Of a stretch of DNA of 7,247 nucleotides, positions 1-6,331 are shown in pieces. The notes beneath the pieces are model-generated. The model was given only the letters and a program-made list of their open reading frames with translations, did not search any database and was not told where the DNA came from. Origin of the DNA: Armatimonadota bacterium (lineage in GTDB: Bacteria; Armatimonadota; Zipacnadia; Zipacnadales; UBA11051); the NCBI GenBank assembly GCA_003542955.1, contig DPJP01000392.1, forward strand, positions 9,545-16,791, in the 5' to 3' direction. Positions within the stretch are counted from its first letter, which is position 1. Every line of letters begins with the position of its first letter. The translations under genes were made by a program, and so were the position numbers.

Positions 1-1119
1 AGCGCGGCCGAGGCGCTGCCCGCGAGCGTGATGACCGAGCGCCGCGTTGCCCCGCCTGTGGCGCAGCCGCGCCGCGCCGACAGCGGCTACGGGATGCTCA
101 ACCCCCGCTACACCTTCGAGAGCTTCGTCGTCGCCGACTGCAACCGCTTTGCCCATGCGGCGGCCGTGCAGGTCGCCCGCTCGCCGGGGACAGCCTATAA
201 CCCCCTCTTCATACACTCGAAGGTGGGACTGGGCAAGACCCATCTGATGCAGGCGATTGGGCATCGGGTGCTCGAGCGCAGGCCCGAGGCGCGGGTGATG
301 TATATCTCCGCGGAGCGCTTTGTCAACGAGCTGATCTCGGCTATCCGCGACAACCGCACGGCCAACTTCCGCGCCAAGTACCGCAACGTCGACGTCCTGC
401 TGATGGACGACATTCAGTTCATTGCCGCCATCGACGGGCCCACCTCCGAAGAGGAGTTCTTCCACACCTTCAATGCCATCTACGACAGCGACAAGCAGCT
501 CGTAATCGCCTGCGATGCCCCGCCGCGGCAGTTGCAGACGCTTTCGCCGCGCGTGCGCACTCGCCTCGAGGCGGGTATCGTTGCGGACCTGCGCTGCCCG
601 GATGTTGAGACCCGCATCGCGATCCTGGAGAAGAAGGCGCAGGCGGAGAACATCAGCCTCGACAGGGATATTCTCGAGTATGTGGCCAAGCAGATCGAGA
701 GCAACATCCGTGTGCTCGAAGGCGCGCTGCTGAAGATCTGCGCAACGGTCTCTCTCAGCGGCGTGCAACCGACACTGAGCGTTGTGCAGAACATCATCGC
801 CGACTACTCGACCAACTCCGAGGCCCGCCACATCAGCATCGACGATGTCGTCGCATACGTGAGCGCCCAGATGGACACGCCTCAGCAGGCCATCTTAGGG
901 CCGAAGCGCAGCAAGCACATAGTCTGGCCCAGGCAGGTTGCCATCTACCTGACGCGTGAGCTGACCGACCTGAGCCTGGTCGATATCGGCAGGTACTTCG
1001 GGGGTCGTGACCACAGCACCGTGCTCCATGCCTACAACAAGGTGGGCGACCTCATCGCCGATGACGAGAAGGTGATGTGGCTCATCAACAACTTCAAGAG
1101 CGCCCTGCAGCAGCCCTGA
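1..1119 (+). CDS. dnaA: Chromosomal replication initiator DnaA, 5'-truncated, with variant Walker A
   Basis: DnaA is the AAA+ ATPase that binds DnaA boxes at the origin, melts it and helps load the helicase. The frame is open to the window edge, and its first residues (Ala/Pro/Arg-rich) look like the domain II linker. The visible 372 codons therefore lack domain I, since full DnaA is usually about 440-480 aa. A GTG at 28 and an ATG at 31 are possible starts only if the protein is truly short. Numbering from 28: NPRYTFESFVV (25-35) opens the AAA+ domain; the P-loop is SKVGLGKT (64-71); Walker B is LLMDD (124-128); box VII has Arg179 as the likely arginine finger; sensor II is Arg228 in NIRVLEG. 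Domain IV (about 270-363) carries the DnaA signature, RELTDLSL then FGGRDHSTVLHA. Oddities: the usual Gly-Gly of the P-loop is Ser-Lys, and there are about two extra residues after Walker B (IAAIDGPTSEEEFF). No dnaN or DnaA-box cluster is nearby, so this may be a paralogue. Confidence 0.93.
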   Translation, partial: SAAEALPASVMTERRVAPPVAQPRRADSGYGMLNPRYTFESFVVADCNRFAHAAAVQVARSPGTAYNPLFIHSKVGLGKTHLMQAIGHRVLERRPEARVMYISAERFVNELISAIRDNRTANFRAKYRNVDVLLMDDIQFIAAIDGPTSEEEFFHTFNAIYDSDKQLVIACDAPPRQLQTLSPRVRTRLEAGIVADLRCPDVETRIAILEKKAQAENISLDRDILEYVAKQIESNIRVLEGALLKICATVSLSGVQPTLSVVQNIIADYSTNSEARHISIDDVVAYVSAQMDTPQQAILGPKRSKHIVWPRQVAIYLTRELTDLSLVDIGRYFGGRDHSTVLHAYNKVGDLIADDEKVMWLINNFKSALQQP

Positions 1120-1152
1120 CAAAGCGCTGCTCAACCGGCGTCCTCGAATCGC

Positions 1153-1187
1153 GGAGCACGCGGCCACTCCCCTCGGCCGCGTGCTCC
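1153..1187. terminator. Convergent hairpin terminator between dnaA and isomerase B
   Basis: The arms GGAGCACGCGGCC (1153-1165) and GGCCGCGTGCTCC (1175-1187) are perfect 13-bp complements around a 9-nt loop. The hairpin lies 33 nt after the dnaA stop and 37 nt from the stop of the leftward isomerase gene, where a shared bidirectional terminator is expected. On the + strand it is followed by a weak pyrimidine-rich run (TGCTTCT). There is no U-tract on the - strand, so intrinsic termination is more convincing for dnaA than for the leftward operon. Confidence 0.75.
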
Positions 1188-1224
1188 TGCTTCTACATAG
1201 ACCCCTCGAACCGCCTCCGGAGCC

Positions 1225-1977
1225 CTACTTGCCCATGTCGCGGAGCTTCTGCAGGCAGCGCTCAACGCACTCGAGCGGCGGGTACGCGTAGCTCTCCTGC
1301 TCGACGATGTACCAGCGCGTGGCGCCGGTGGTCTCGCAGAGGGTGAATACATCATCCCATCTGACGTCGCCCTCACCGATGAGCGCCTTGTCGTCGGTCG
1401 CCGAGTACTCCTTCAGGTGCACCGTCAGCGCGCGGCCGGGGTAGCGCTCGAGGAAGGGCACCACATCGGCGCCGCCGTGCAGCGCGTTGCCCGTATCGAG
1501 CTGCATGACGACGGCCTTGTCGGTGTTGCCGAAGAACGTGTCCCACGGCATCTCGCCGTCGAGCTCGGTGAACTCGGTGTGGTGGTTGTGATAGCCGGTC
1601 CACGCGTCCATGGCACGGCACTTGGCCGAGATATCGTTGAACAGCTCCGCCGTACGTCGCCAGGCGTCACGGCTGTTGGTGTACTCTGCCGGCAGGCCGG
1701 GGCAGATGAGATAGGGGTTGCCCAGCGTCCTGTTGAACTCCGCGGTCTCCTCAAGCTCATCGCCGAGCAGTGTCTGGATGCCCAGGTGTGAGCCGCAGCA
1801 GATGAGGCCGTTGTCATCGAGCATACCGCGCAGGTCCTCGGCCGCGTAGTCGTAGTAGCCGGCGAACTCCACCCCGTCGTAGCCCATTGCCGCGACCTTC
1901 GCGAGCGTGCCGGGCAGGTCCTCGGCGCAATCCGTGCGCACCGAGTACAACTGAAGTGCTATCGGTACTCGTTCCAT
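1225..1977 (-). CDS. Sugar phosphate isomerase/epimerase family protein (TIM barrel), isomerase B
   Basis: This 250-aa xylose-isomerase-like TIM barrel probably isomerises or epimerises a sugar or keto-polyol using a divalent metal. The substrate cannot be told from sequence. The N-terminus (PIALQLYSVR) and the segment MGYDGVEFAGYY (31-42) are typical of the family. Predicted metal ligands are all present: Glu135 after YHNHHTE (129-135), Asp161 in QLDTGN, His187 in VHLKEY and Glu226 in YIVEQE. Glu37 and His64 are likely active-site residues. The ATG at 1977 is chosen because GGAGG (1984-1988) sits 6 nt upstream. The same frame stays open further upstream to about 2589, but that part overlaps the URO-D gene and encodes no recognisable protein. 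It is the last gene of the leftward cluster, 74 nt after the URO-D stop, and no signal peptide is seen. The length matches the family. Family assignment is firm, function is not. Confidence 0.92.
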   Translation of the reverse strand: MERVPIALQLYSVRTDCAEDLPGTLAKVAAMGYDGVEFAGYYDYAAEDLRGMLDDNGLICCGSHLGIQTLLGDELEETAEFNRTLGNPYLICPGLPAEYTNSRDAWRRTAELFNDISAKCRAMDAWTGYHNHHTEFTELDGEMPWDTFFGNTDKAVVMQLDTGNALHGGADVVPFLERYPGRALTVHLKEYSATDDKALIGEGDVRWDDVFTLCETTGATRWYIVEQESYAYPPLECVERCLQKLRDMGK

Positions 1978-1983
1978 CGTCGT

Positions 1984-1988
1984 CCTCC
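1984..1988 (-). promoter_or_regulatory. Ribosome binding site of isomerase B
   Basis: GGAGG on the - strand lies 6 nt before the ATG at 1977. It fixes the start against the much longer open frame that continues upstream. Confidence 0.8.
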
Positions 1989-2051
1989 ACGTTTCGGTAT
2001 TGTCTGCAGCCATCGCACCCGGACGTGCTGAGCCCCGGTCGCGTGTGCAGG

Positions 2052-3068
2052 CTATTGCGTCTGAGCCGCCCGCGTGCAGTACTCCCGCAGCAGGGCGACG
2101 TACAGCCGGTAATCCTGAAGCGGTACCTCCGGCGGCGTCTGGTGATCGCAGGAGACGATAAAGCCGCCCTGCTGCATCACCGGCAACAGGCGCTCGAACT
2201 CCTCCCGCATGCGCGCCTCCCCCAGGTGCATCACGGTCTTGTCGAAGGCGCCGATCATCGCCAGGCGTGGATGCTCCGCGCGCAGGCCCGCGACATCCAC
2301 CCCGGCCATGCGCTCCAGTGGCAGAAAGCCCTCGAAGCCGACGCTCTCGTACCAGCGCACCGCTTCGGTCACATCGCCATCGGTATCGACGAAGACGGTG
2401 ATGCCGCGGCTCCGCAGATCGGGCACGATGCGGCGGTAGTATGGAGCCAGGAACTCCCCGAATAGCGCCGCCGAGATCATCGGCCCGTGGTTGTAGGACA
2501 TGTCCTCGCCGAAGGTCATGAAGTCGGGCAGGCAGATAGCGCAGAACTCCTCGACGACGCGCAGGTTGTACTCGAGCAGGTCCTCGCACATCTCCCGCAT
2601 CAGGTCCGGCTGGTCGTAGAAGGCCAGCAGGTGCTCACGAATGCCGAGCAGAGTCCGCGGGTACCAGAAGAAGCCGTCGAGGCTGATCCAGACGGCGATC
2701 TCGCCGGAGGCCTGCTCTTCGGCCCATCGGGCGATGGTCTCCACATTGAATGCCGGGTCCGGGTACAGATGCTGCTTGATGGCCGCGTACTCGTCCCGGT
2801 TGCGGATGATCGGCAGTCCGTGCCCGGGCGGACCGGGGCACGTGGCCGACCGCGGGCCGATCCAGAGCTGGCGATGGGCATCAAGGCCCAGGTACTCGCG
2901 GATGTCGAAGGCATCGGTCAGATGCTCGGGAAGGCCCTCGCCATGCCAGCGGTCTACTGTGAGCTTCCACCACCCCGCCCATTCAGTCACGGGGACGCGA
3001 TCGACGGGCTCGAAGCGCAGCGCCCGCCGGAAGCGTTCCCTGTTGCTCAGTGTCTCGCGCGCGGCCAT
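2052..3068 (-). CDS. Uroporphyrinogen decarboxylase (URO-D) superfamily protein, not HemE
   Basis: This 338-aa protein belongs to the URO-D superfamily, which includes HemE and the MtaA/MtbA/CmuA methyltransferases. The family opening is RERFRRALRFEPVDRVPV (10-27). It is followed by GEDMSYNHGPMIS (187-199), a VDTDGDV strand (227-233), GFLPLE (247-252), IGAFDK (272-277), and the C-terminal block CDHQTPPEVPLQDY (307-320). The DTDG block stands where HemE-like proteins have an HxDG-type motif and MtaA-type enzymes have zinc-binding His-x-Cys, so a classical CoM or corrinoid methyltransferase is unlikely. Cys307 lies near the position of the last zinc Cys of MtaA-like enzymes. No corrinoid protein is encoded nearby. 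The ATG at 3068 is 9 nt after the stop of isomerase A with no good Shine-Dalgarno of its own, so translational coupling is likely. It is probably a soluble enzyme of carbohydrate or one-carbon metabolism; its reaction is unknown. Confidence 0.9.
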   Translation of the reverse strand: MAARETLSNRERFRRALRFEPVDRVPVTEWAGWWKLTVDRWHGEGLPEHLTDAFDIREYLGLDAHRQLWIGPRSATCPGPPGHGLPIIRNRDEYAAIKQHLYPDPAFNVETIARWAEEQASGEIAVWISLDGFFWYPRTLLGIREHLLAFYDQPDLMREMCEDLLEYNLRVVEEFCAICLPDFMTFGEDMSYNHGPMISAALFGEFLAPYYRRIVPDLRSRGITVFVDTDGDVTEAVRWYESVGFEGFLPLERMAGVDVAGLRAEHPRLAMIGAFDKTVMHLGEARMREEFERLLPVMQQGGFIVSCDHQTPPEVPLQDYRLYVALLREYCTRAAQTQ

Positions 3069-3077
3069 GGGGTGGCG

Positions 3078-3956
3078 CTACCATCCACCGGTGTCGGCGG
3101 GCTTGTCGGGCATGTCGGGCAGGCTCTTCTCGATCTCGCGCAGGTACTCGACGTTCCACCGGAACTTCTCCGCAAGCGAGTCGAAGGTCGAGAAATCCTC
3201 GAGCGTGAAGTACCCCTCGTACCCTCCGCAGACGATGGCCTCGATGATCGCCGGCCAGTTGAGGATACCCAGGTCGAGCCTGACCTGGTCGACCGGGATC
3301 ATCTCCTGCGGCGGGTCGGCGACCTTCGACATCGCGTTCTTCACGTGCACCGCCTTGATCATCGGCGCAAGCATATCCACCTGCACCAGCGGGCGCTCAT
3401 AGCCCTCCCGCAGGCAGTTGCCGGGGTCGTAGACGATGCCGAAGTTCGCGTTGGTGATATCCCTGAAGAGGTCGAGTATCTGCCCGGCGGAGGCCGTCAG
3501 CGCCCCGCCATGCTGCTCGACGGTGACGACGAGCCCGCGCTCGGCGGCCATCTGCTTGATCTGGATCGCCTGGTCGCGGGTCATCTTCCGCTGCAGCTCG
3601 TAACAGATATCCGGGTCCCATGTCGGCCCGGAGATGCGGAAGTACTTCGCCCCCATCGCCACGCCCAGGTCCATCGAGCTCTTGATGCCCTCGAGGTGCT
3701 TGTCGCGCTCGACGGCATCGGTATGGCCGAGCCGGTAGTATGTGGTGAGCCCCGAGATGTGCAGGCCGTGGTCGGCGACGAGGGCCTTGACGCGCTCGCC
3801 CTCCGCCGGCGGCGCGCCGTTAGGCAGGTGCTGACCGTCCTCGGCCTGGCGGATGTCGACGGCGTCGAAGCCGGCCTCCGCGGCCAGCCGCACGGCCTGC
3901 TCGAGAGGCTCATCCTTCGCCAGCAGCGTATACAGTGACAGCAGCACGGCAATCAT
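3078..3956 (-). CDS. Sugar phosphate isomerase/epimerase family protein (TIM barrel), isomerase A
   Basis: This 292-aa AP-endonuclease-2/xylose-isomerase-like TIM barrel opens with MIAVLLSLYTLL. Numbering from this Met, the probable metal ligands are Glu147 (VTVEQHGG), Asp177 (VYDPGN), His204 (VHVKNA) and Glu253 (TLEDF). The set is complete, so an active metal-dependent isomerase, epimerase or dehydratase is expected. The substrate is unknown. It shares fold and motif order with isomerase B but has different motif wording, so the two are distant relatives rather than a recent duplication. The start is uncertain. A GTG at 3986 adds ten atypical residues and has no ribosome binding site. The ATG at 3956 directly abuts GGGAG (3957-3961). 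A GTG at 3947 lies 9 nt from that GGGAG. I chose 3956 by family similarity. This is the first gene of the leftward cluster and is followed after 9 nt by the URO-D gene. Confidence 0.9.
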   Translation of the reverse strand: MIAVLLSLYTLLAKDEPLEQAVRLAAEAGFDAVDIRQAEDGQHLPNGAPPAEGERVKALVADHGLHISGLTTYYRLGHTDAVERDKHLEGIKSSMDLGVAMGAKYFRISGPTWDPDICYELQRKMTRDQAIQIKQMAAERGLVVTVEQHGGALTASAGQILDLFRDITNANFGIVYDPGNCLREGYERPLVQVDMLAPMIKAVHVKNAMSKVADPPQEMIPVDQVRLDLGILNWPAIIEAIVCGGYEGYFTLEDFSTFDSLAEKFRWNVEYLREIEKSLPDMPDKPADTGGW

Positions 3957-4128
3957 CTCCCGTTCGCGGATGGACTGCGCCGCCACGTGGTGACGGCCGA
4001 CAGGCGGGCACAGGTTCGCCGCCGGGCGAGGACAGTCCTTCGTGGGTGTTTCACGCTATCACGGCTGCGGGGTGCCCGTGCGAGGATAATGCAGCAGGTC
4101 CGCGGAATGCCGGGCGGGAAGGAGCAGG
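3957..4128. promoter_or_regulatory. Divergent intergenic region between isomerase A and the membrane protein gene
   Basis: This 172-nt region should hold promoters for both the leftward metabolic cluster and the rightward membrane protein gene. Visible elements are a short palindrome AGGACAGTCCT (4029-4039) and two TCACG repeats 8 nt apart (starting at 4051 and 4059). A -10-like GATAAT at 4085-4090 is correctly placed for the rightward gene but has no recognisable -35 box. No convincing promoter was found for the leftward genes. A role as operator is inference only. Confidence 0.4.
4117..4124 (+). promoter_or_regulatory. Ribosome binding site of the small membrane protein
   Basis: GGAAGGAG ends 4 nt before the ATG at 4129. 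It is the main nucleotide evidence that this short open frame is translated and that the start is at 4129 rather than at the later in-frame ATGs. Confidence 0.7.
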
Positions 4129-4437
4129 ATGAGCAGTTCGGTCACCGGGACACAGACTATGTACGGGCTGGGAGACTTGATGGGTACGTGCTGCCCACCG
4201 GAAGGCGAGTCCAAACCCCCGCTGACCGCGGCCGAGGCGGCTATCCTCGTCCTGGCGGCCTTCTTCCTGGTCTCATGGGGCCTGCTCAGTTGGCGCAGGG
4301 CGACTGGCGCGGAGTCTCTCCCAATATGGTCTGCCCCCAGCGTGGTTCGCGAGGCCGGGAGATCAGCCCGAGACGGCCGCGCGGCACGTGACCCACTGCC
4401 GGAGCTGCCGAACCCCTGGCGCCGCAAGAAGCCGTAG
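4129..4437 (+). CDS. Small single-pass membrane protein of unknown function
   Basis: I do not recognise this 102-aa protein. It has a short N-terminal part with a Cys-Cys pair (21-22) followed by Pro-Pro. One strongly hydrophobic segment (about 37-55, AAILVLAAFFLVSWGLLSW) comes next and is followed at once by Arg-Arg. The C-terminal tail is rich in Arg and Pro and ends in WRRKKP. The charge distribution suggests the N-terminus outside and the basic tail in the cytoplasm. The hydrophobic helix is too far in to look like a standard cleaved signal peptide. A good ribosome binding site supports the start. The gene stands alone, divergent from isomerase A and convergent with ruvB, whose stop codon lies one nucleotide away. 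Function is unknown; a small chance remains that it is a spurious frame in GC-rich DNA. Confidence 0.68.
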   Translation: MSSSVTGTQTMYGLGDLMGTCCPPEGESKPPLTAAEAAILVLAAFFLVSWGLLSWRRATGAESLPIWSAPSVVREAGRSARDGRAARDPLPELPNPWRRKKP

Positions 4438-4438
4438 C

Positions 4439-5590
4439 CTACTGGAAGTCCATCCGCAGGGATGGGTCGTCCTTCTCCCCGCCTTCTGGCGCCGGATAGC
4501 CCAGGTGCTCGTAGGCACGGGCGGTGACCTGCCTCCCGCGCGGGGTGCGAATCACATAGCCGAGCTTGAGCAGATACGGCTCCACAACGTTCTCCAGTGT
4601 CCCCTCGTCCTCCGCCAGTGTGGCGGCGAGGGCATTGAGCCCCGCCGGGCCGCCCTGATAGTAGTCGACGATCGTGACCATGTACTTGCGGTCCAGATCA
4701 TCAAGCCCCATCGCATCGACACCCATCTGACTCAGCGCCGCCTGCGCCATCTCCACCGTGATGCTGCCGTCGCCCATCACCTGCGCGAAATCGCGCACGC
4801 GCCGCAGCAGGCGGTTGACGATCCGCGCGGTGCCCCTGGCTCGCCTGGCGATCTCCTCGCAACCATCGGGGGTCATCTTGATCTCGAGCAGCAGCGCACT
4901 GCGCTGGGCGATCTTCTCGAGCTGCTCGGGGGTGTAGAAGTCGATATGGTGGAAGATGCCGAAGCGCTCGCGCATCGGGCCGGTCAGCATCCCCGCGCGC
5001 GTGGTGGCGCCGACGAGGGTGAATTGCTCCAGGTGCAGCGGGATGCTCTTGGCGTACGGGCCGCTGTCGACGACAAAGTCGATGCGGAAGTCCTCCATCG
5101 CCGAATACAGGTACTCTTCGACCACGCGCGGGAGCCGGTGGATTTCATCGATGAAGAGCACGTCACCACGGCCGAGGTTGGTCAGGATGCCGACGAGGTC
5201 GGATGCGCGCTCCAGCGCGGGGCCGGATGTGCGGTGGATCTCCGAGCCCATCTCGTTGGCGATGATATGCGCGAGGGTGGTCTTTCCCAGCCCCGGAGGG
5301 CCGTCGAAGAGGATATGCTCGAGGACATCGTCTCTGCCGCGCGCGGCGTCAATCGACACGCGCAGGTTGTCGATCAGCTGGCGCTGGCCGACATCATACT
5401 CCGCGAGGGTCTGGGGGCGGAGGGCGATGTTGACATCGTCCTCCGGCCGCTCGTGCCCTGAGACTATCCGTTCCCGACCTGTCTGGTCATCCATTGACAT
5501 CGTTATCCCGAGAAGGGGTGCGTCTGCACTGCGCAGGTTGTGGAAGGGTGGACGTGCGCGGGCCGGGCTCAGTCGGCGCTGATACGGCAT
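4439..5590 (-). CDS. ruvB: Holliday junction branch migration ATPase RuvB
   Basis: RuvB is the AAA+ motor that, with RuvA, drives branch migration of Holliday junctions. Numbering from 5590, Walker A is GPPGLGKT (97-104), Walker B is VLFIDEIH (144-151), sensor I is GATTRAG (194-200), the arginine-finger region is MRERFG (206-211), and sensor II is in RGTARIVNRLLRRVRDFA (252-269). The C-terminal winged helix ends with EPYLLKLGYVIRTPRGR (337-353). All motifs are intact. The start is debatable. The ATG at 5590 has a near-ideal AAGGAGG 4 nt upstream and gives 383 aa with about 30 extra Arg/Pro-containing N-terminal residues. ATGs at 5500 and 5494 give the usual RuvB N-terminus and 351-353 aa but have only a weak GGGA upstream. 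I used 5590 because of the ribosome binding site. It is the last gene of the ruvC-ruvA-ruvB operon, 60 nt after ruvA. Confidence 0.96.
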   Translation of the reverse strand: MPYQRRLSPARARPPFHNLRSADAPLLGITMSMDDQTGRERIVSGHERPEDDVNIALRPQTLAEYDVGQRQLIDNLRVSIDAARGRDDVLEHILFDGPPGLGKTTLAHIIANEMGSEIHRTSGPALERASDLVGILTNLGRGDVLFIDEIHRLPRVVEEYLYSAMEDFRIDFVVDSGPYAKSIPLHLEQFTLVGATTRAGMLTGPMRERFGIFHHIDFYTPEQLEKIAQRSALLLEIKMTPDGCEEIARRARGTARIVNRLLRRVRDFAQVMGDGSITVEMAQAALSQMGVDAMGLDDLDRKYMVTIVDYYQGGPAGLNALAATLAEDEGTLENVVEPYLLKLGYVIRTPRGRQVTARAYEHLGYPAPEGGEKDDPSLRMDFQ

Positions 5591-5594
5591 CGCG

Positions 5595-5618
5595 CCTCCT
5601 TCGAGCGGCCCCTCCTTT
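5595..5618 (-). promoter_or_regulatory. ruvB: Tandem Shine-Dalgarno sequences before ruvB
   Basis: On the - strand, AAAGGAGG (5611-5618) is followed after 9 nt by AAGGAGG (5595-5601), and the ATG at 5590 comes 4 nt later. Only the second copy is at working distance from a start codon. The first may serve as a ribosome standby site, or may be chance. Confidence 0.65.
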
Positions 5619-5650
5619 GGTGGCCATCCGGTACCAGCCTCCGCTCACCA

Positions 5651-6271
5651 TCACCTTTTCAGCACCGCTTTCACAATGTCCTCAACCTGCTCGAACTGCT
5701 CGCCTGATTCCCTCAGCCCGAGCACCGCACGCACCGCATCGGACTCCGGCACGCCCAGTTGCTTGAGTATCTCGATGGCCTCGGCCTCGATGTCGCTCTC
5801 GATCTGCGCTCGCTTGACCCCCGAGGCCGGGGCAAGGTCCTCCGCGCCGATGAAGCGCCCGAGCTTCCCCTGCAACTGCGCCACCAGCGCCTTGGCGGTG
5901 CTCGCGCCGATGCCCGGCAGCGACTTGAGCAGCTTCGTGTCGCCGATCTCGATAGCCTTGGCGTATGTGGTCAGCGGAATGGTCATCGAGCGCAGTGCGC
6001 CACGCGGCCCGAAGCGCGGGGCGTCAATGAGCCGCTCGAAGAACTCGCGCTGCAGTTGTGTCTCGAAGCCCATCAGGATCGGGACGCTGCGGGCCTGGTC
6101 ATCCTGCAGATAGTGGAAGGTATGCAGTTCGATCTCCGAGCCGATGGGTCGCTCCATGAGCCGCTCGGCAGTCGACGGGGCGAGGAACACCTCATAGTAG
6201 ATGCTGCCGACCTGTAGCAGCACGTGCTCGGGCCCGATCTCGGCGATCTCACCGCGTATGCGCCGTATCAC
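5651..6271 (-). CDS. ruvA: Holliday junction DNA-binding protein RuvA, divergent
   Basis: RuvA forms the tetramer that clamps the Holliday junction in a square-planar form and recruits RuvB. The 206-aa length and three-domain order match the family. They comprise an N-terminal OB-fold (RRIRGEIAEIG at 3-13, VGSIYYEVFLAPST at 21-34), a helix-hairpin-helix domain, and a C-terminal UBA-like domain that binds RuvB (about 160-206, AIEILKQLGVPESDAVRAV). The second HhH motif, LPGIGASTAKALVAQLQGKL (118-137), is canonical. The first reads APRFGPRGAL (84-93) instead of NGVGPKLAL. The acidic-pin loop keeps two acids (Asp57-Asp58) but the stretch to GF appears about four residues longer than in E. coli RuvA. 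The start is a GTG at 6271, with GGAG 8 nt upstream and no nearby in-frame ATG. It is separated from ruvC by 119 nt containing a strong hairpin. The frame stays open upstream into the end of ruvC, but that part does not look like RuvA. Confidence 0.95.
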   Translation of the reverse strand: MIRRIRGEIAEIGPEHVLLQVGSIYYEVFLAPSTAERLMERPIGSEIELHTFHYLQDDQARSVPILMGFETQLQREFFERLIDAPRFGPRGALRSMTIPLTTYAKAIEIGDTKLLKSLPGIGASTAKALVAQLQGKLGRFIGAEDLAPASGVKRAQIESDIEAEAIEILKQLGVPESDAVRAVLGLRESGEQFEQVEDIVKAVLKR

Positions 6272-6279
6272 TGCATCCG

Positions 6280-6283
6280 CTCC
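6280..6283 (-). promoter_or_regulatory. ruvA: Ribosome binding site of ruvA
   Basis: GGAG on the - strand is 8 nt before the GTG at 6271. It supports a GTG start, since no in-frame ATG gives a RuvA-like N-terminus. Confidence 0.6.
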
Positions 6284-6331
6284 ATTGGAAGGATGTGTGT
6301 TGCCGGACTGTCCCGCGCGCACTCGGCTTGT

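Noticed and set aside
1215..1222. 8-bp palindrome CTCCGGAG
   Set aside because: Too short and expected by chance in GC-rich sequence; no associated promoter.
1120..1224. Replication origin next to dnaA
   Set aside because: No TTATNCACA-type DnaA boxes or AT-rich unwinding region were seen; the gap is short, GC-rich and holds only a hairpin.
1978..2589. Upstream extension of isomerase B in the same frame
   Set aside because: It overlaps the URO-D gene, encodes Arg/Gly-rich sequence without similarity, and the ATG at 1977 has a good ribosome binding site and a typical N-terminus.
2487..3938. Long open frame on the + strand (483 codons) opposite the URO-D and isomerase A genes
   Set aside because: It is antisense to two clearly recognised genes, has no family motif, and its His/Arg/Asp/Val-rich composition is typical of shadow frames in GC-rich DNA.
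4085..4090. GATAAT as a full promoter for the membrane protein gene
   Set aside because: The -10 match and position are acceptable, but no -35 or extended -10 is present, so it is only mentioned within the intergenic region.
4388..5461. Long open frame on the + strand (357 codons) opposite ruvB
   Set aside because: It mirrors the conserved ruvB coding sequence, with no motifs and no ribosome binding site.
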